DNA from: Saprospirales bacterium
Lineage (GTDB): Bacteria; Bacteroidota; Bacteroidia; Chitinophagales; Saprospiraceae
DNA length: 7,542 nucleotides
Direction: 5' to 3'
Assembly: GCA_003448025.1 (NCBI GenBank)
Contig: DLXL01000116.1
Location: 1 to 7,542, forward strand
Shown here piece by piece: positions 6,773 through 7,542 of the stretch. The notes beneath the pieces were generated by a model, which made no database searches, had not been told where the DNA came from, and was given only the letters and a program-made list of their open reading frames with translations. Position 1 is the stretch's first letter. Each line of letters starts with the position of its first letter. A program made the position numbers and the translations under genes.

Positions 6773-7542
6773 ATGAAGAAGTTATTACAAATGCCCTGGC
6801 TGATTGTCCTGGTTTTGGTTGTCTCAGCCGTAGCATCCTGTAAAAAGGAAAAACTGGAAACCATTGCCGGCTTCTCCTTCCAGGTAGACGCAGCAGATTT
6901 TAAAAAAGTAGCGTTTACCAACGTTTCCCAAAACTACAATTCCCTGTCGTGGGACTTCGGCGATGGCAGTACCTCCACCGATGTGAATCCTACACACACG
7001 TACGCAAACACAGGCGCCTACACGGTTAAACTGACCGCTACAGGTGAAGACGGTACCGACGTGGTATCTCAGGTGGTAACCATCACCGACCCGGATGCCG
7101 AACTCACCAAGCTGGTGGGCGATGTGTCTAAAACCTGGAAAATGCTCCGGGTGGTAAATGCCAACCGCTGGCCACTGGAAGTAGGCCCGATTGCCAAGGA
7201 TCAGGTTTGGTGGGGTTTGGGCCGCGGCAACGATGACATTGCCAACCGCCCTTGTACCATGAATGATGAGTGGACATTTGGTCGTGATAAATCCATGGTG
7301 TACAATTCCAATGGCGACTTCTGGGCAGAAGGTGGCGTGTTTGAGCCCAGCAGCATTTGCGCAGCGTCTACACCAGCCAATATGACTGGTCCGGGCGGCA
7401 CTGATTTGTCGGCTTTTGGCGACGGAAACCACACTTTCGTGCTCACCAATGGCACCAAGCCTACCCTGGAAGTAGTGGGTTTGGGCGCATTCATCGGTCT
7501 GCAAAAGATTGGTACTGATTTGGAAGTTTCTGTTCCTCAAAA
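6773..7542 (+). CDS. PKD-domain lipoprotein, putative surface glycan-binding protein (3' end missing)
   Basis: The open frame starts at ATG 6773 and is still open at the window end, showing 256 residues. An in-frame TAA at 6758-6760 excludes an earlier start. Residues 1-22 are a lipoprotein signal (MKKLL, core WLIVLVLVV, lipobox V-A-S-C) with lipidated Cys23 followed by KKEK. Residues about 33-106 are a PKD beta-sandwich with the hallmark WDFGDG (60-65) and NPTHTYANTGAYTVKLTA. After residue 107 a second domain begins (KTWKMLRVVNANRWPLEVGP, then WWGLGRGNDD and DEWTF). It resembles the region after the PKD module in SusE/F-like or beta-glucan (laminarin)-locus binding lipoproteins. It probably sits on the outer membrane and binds a polysaccharide. 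The ligand and the glycan-locus context are inferred, since the next genes are outside the window. It is transcribed divergently from the sensor gene. A plain adhesin or other PKD lipoprotein is the main alternative. Confidence 0.8.
   Translation, partial: MKKLLQMPWLIVLVLVVSAVASCKKEKLETIAGFSFQVDAADFKKVAFTNVSQNYNSLSWDFGDGSTSTDVNPTHTYANTGAYTVKLTATGEDGTDVVSQVVTITDPDAELTKLVGDVSKTWKMLRVVNANRWPLEVGPIAKDQVWWGLGRGNDDIANRPCTMNDEWTFGRDKSMVYNSNGDFWAEGGVFEPSSICAASTPANMTGPGGTDLSAFGDGNHTFVLTNGTKPTLEVVGLGAFIGLQKIGTDLEVSVPQ

Noticed and set aside
6824..7540. A 238-codon minus-strand frame opposite the lipoprotein gene
   Set aside because: The plus-strand frame encodes a clear lipobox and PKD domain over the same bases. 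The minus-strand translation has no recognisable features and is a shadow.
1..7542. tRNA, rRNA, CRISPR arrays, insertion sequences or attachment sites
   Set aside because: No cloverleaf, repeated spacers, transposase or long terminal repeats were seen. Nearly all bases are explained by the genes listed.

Overview
The window looks like chromosomal DNA from a member of the Bacteroidota. The evidence is a metal-type RND pump fused to a TolC-like domain, a very large sensor of the propeller/Y_Y_Y/LuxR-HTH type, a PKD-domain lipoprotein, the absence of clear Shine-Dalgarno sequences, and a TAnnTTTG-type promoter element. A more exact placement (for example Saprospiria or Chitinophagia) is only a guess from the moderate GC content and gene types.

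Layout: (1) Bases 1-3609, plus strand, hold a two-gene efflux operon. The first gene is the 3' part of a CusA/CzcA-family heavy-metal RND pump whose C-terminus continues into a complete outer-membrane-factor (TolC-like) domain. Twelve bases later comes its periplasmic adaptor lipoprotein. Together they encode all three layers of a tripartite exporter in two genes. (2) Bases 3625-3668 form a long hairpin that can terminate transcription from both sides. (3) Bases 3672-6557, minus strand, encode one membrane-spanning sensor/regulator of about 960 residues. An in-frame TAG codon interrupts it exactly between the membrane/coiled-coil part and the LuxR-type DNA-binding part. (4) Bases 6558-6772 are a divergent intergenic region with a probable Bacteroidota promoter for the sensor gene and a small perfect palindrome before the next gene. 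(5) Bases 6773-7542, plus strand, hold the 5' part of a PKD-domain lipoprotein resembling surface glycan-binding proteins of polysaccharide-utilisation loci. It runs off the end of the window.

How they may work together: the efflux operon is a self-contained metal (or small cation) detoxification unit, insulated by the terminator. The sensor gene and the lipoprotein gene share a divergent promoter region, so the regulator may control a polysaccharide-uptake locus to the right of the window. That link is inferred from position only. The most notable point is the single amber codon, which separates signal input from DNA binding in an otherwise intact reading frame. It could be a recent nonsense mutation, a sequencing error, or a programmed or leaky event.
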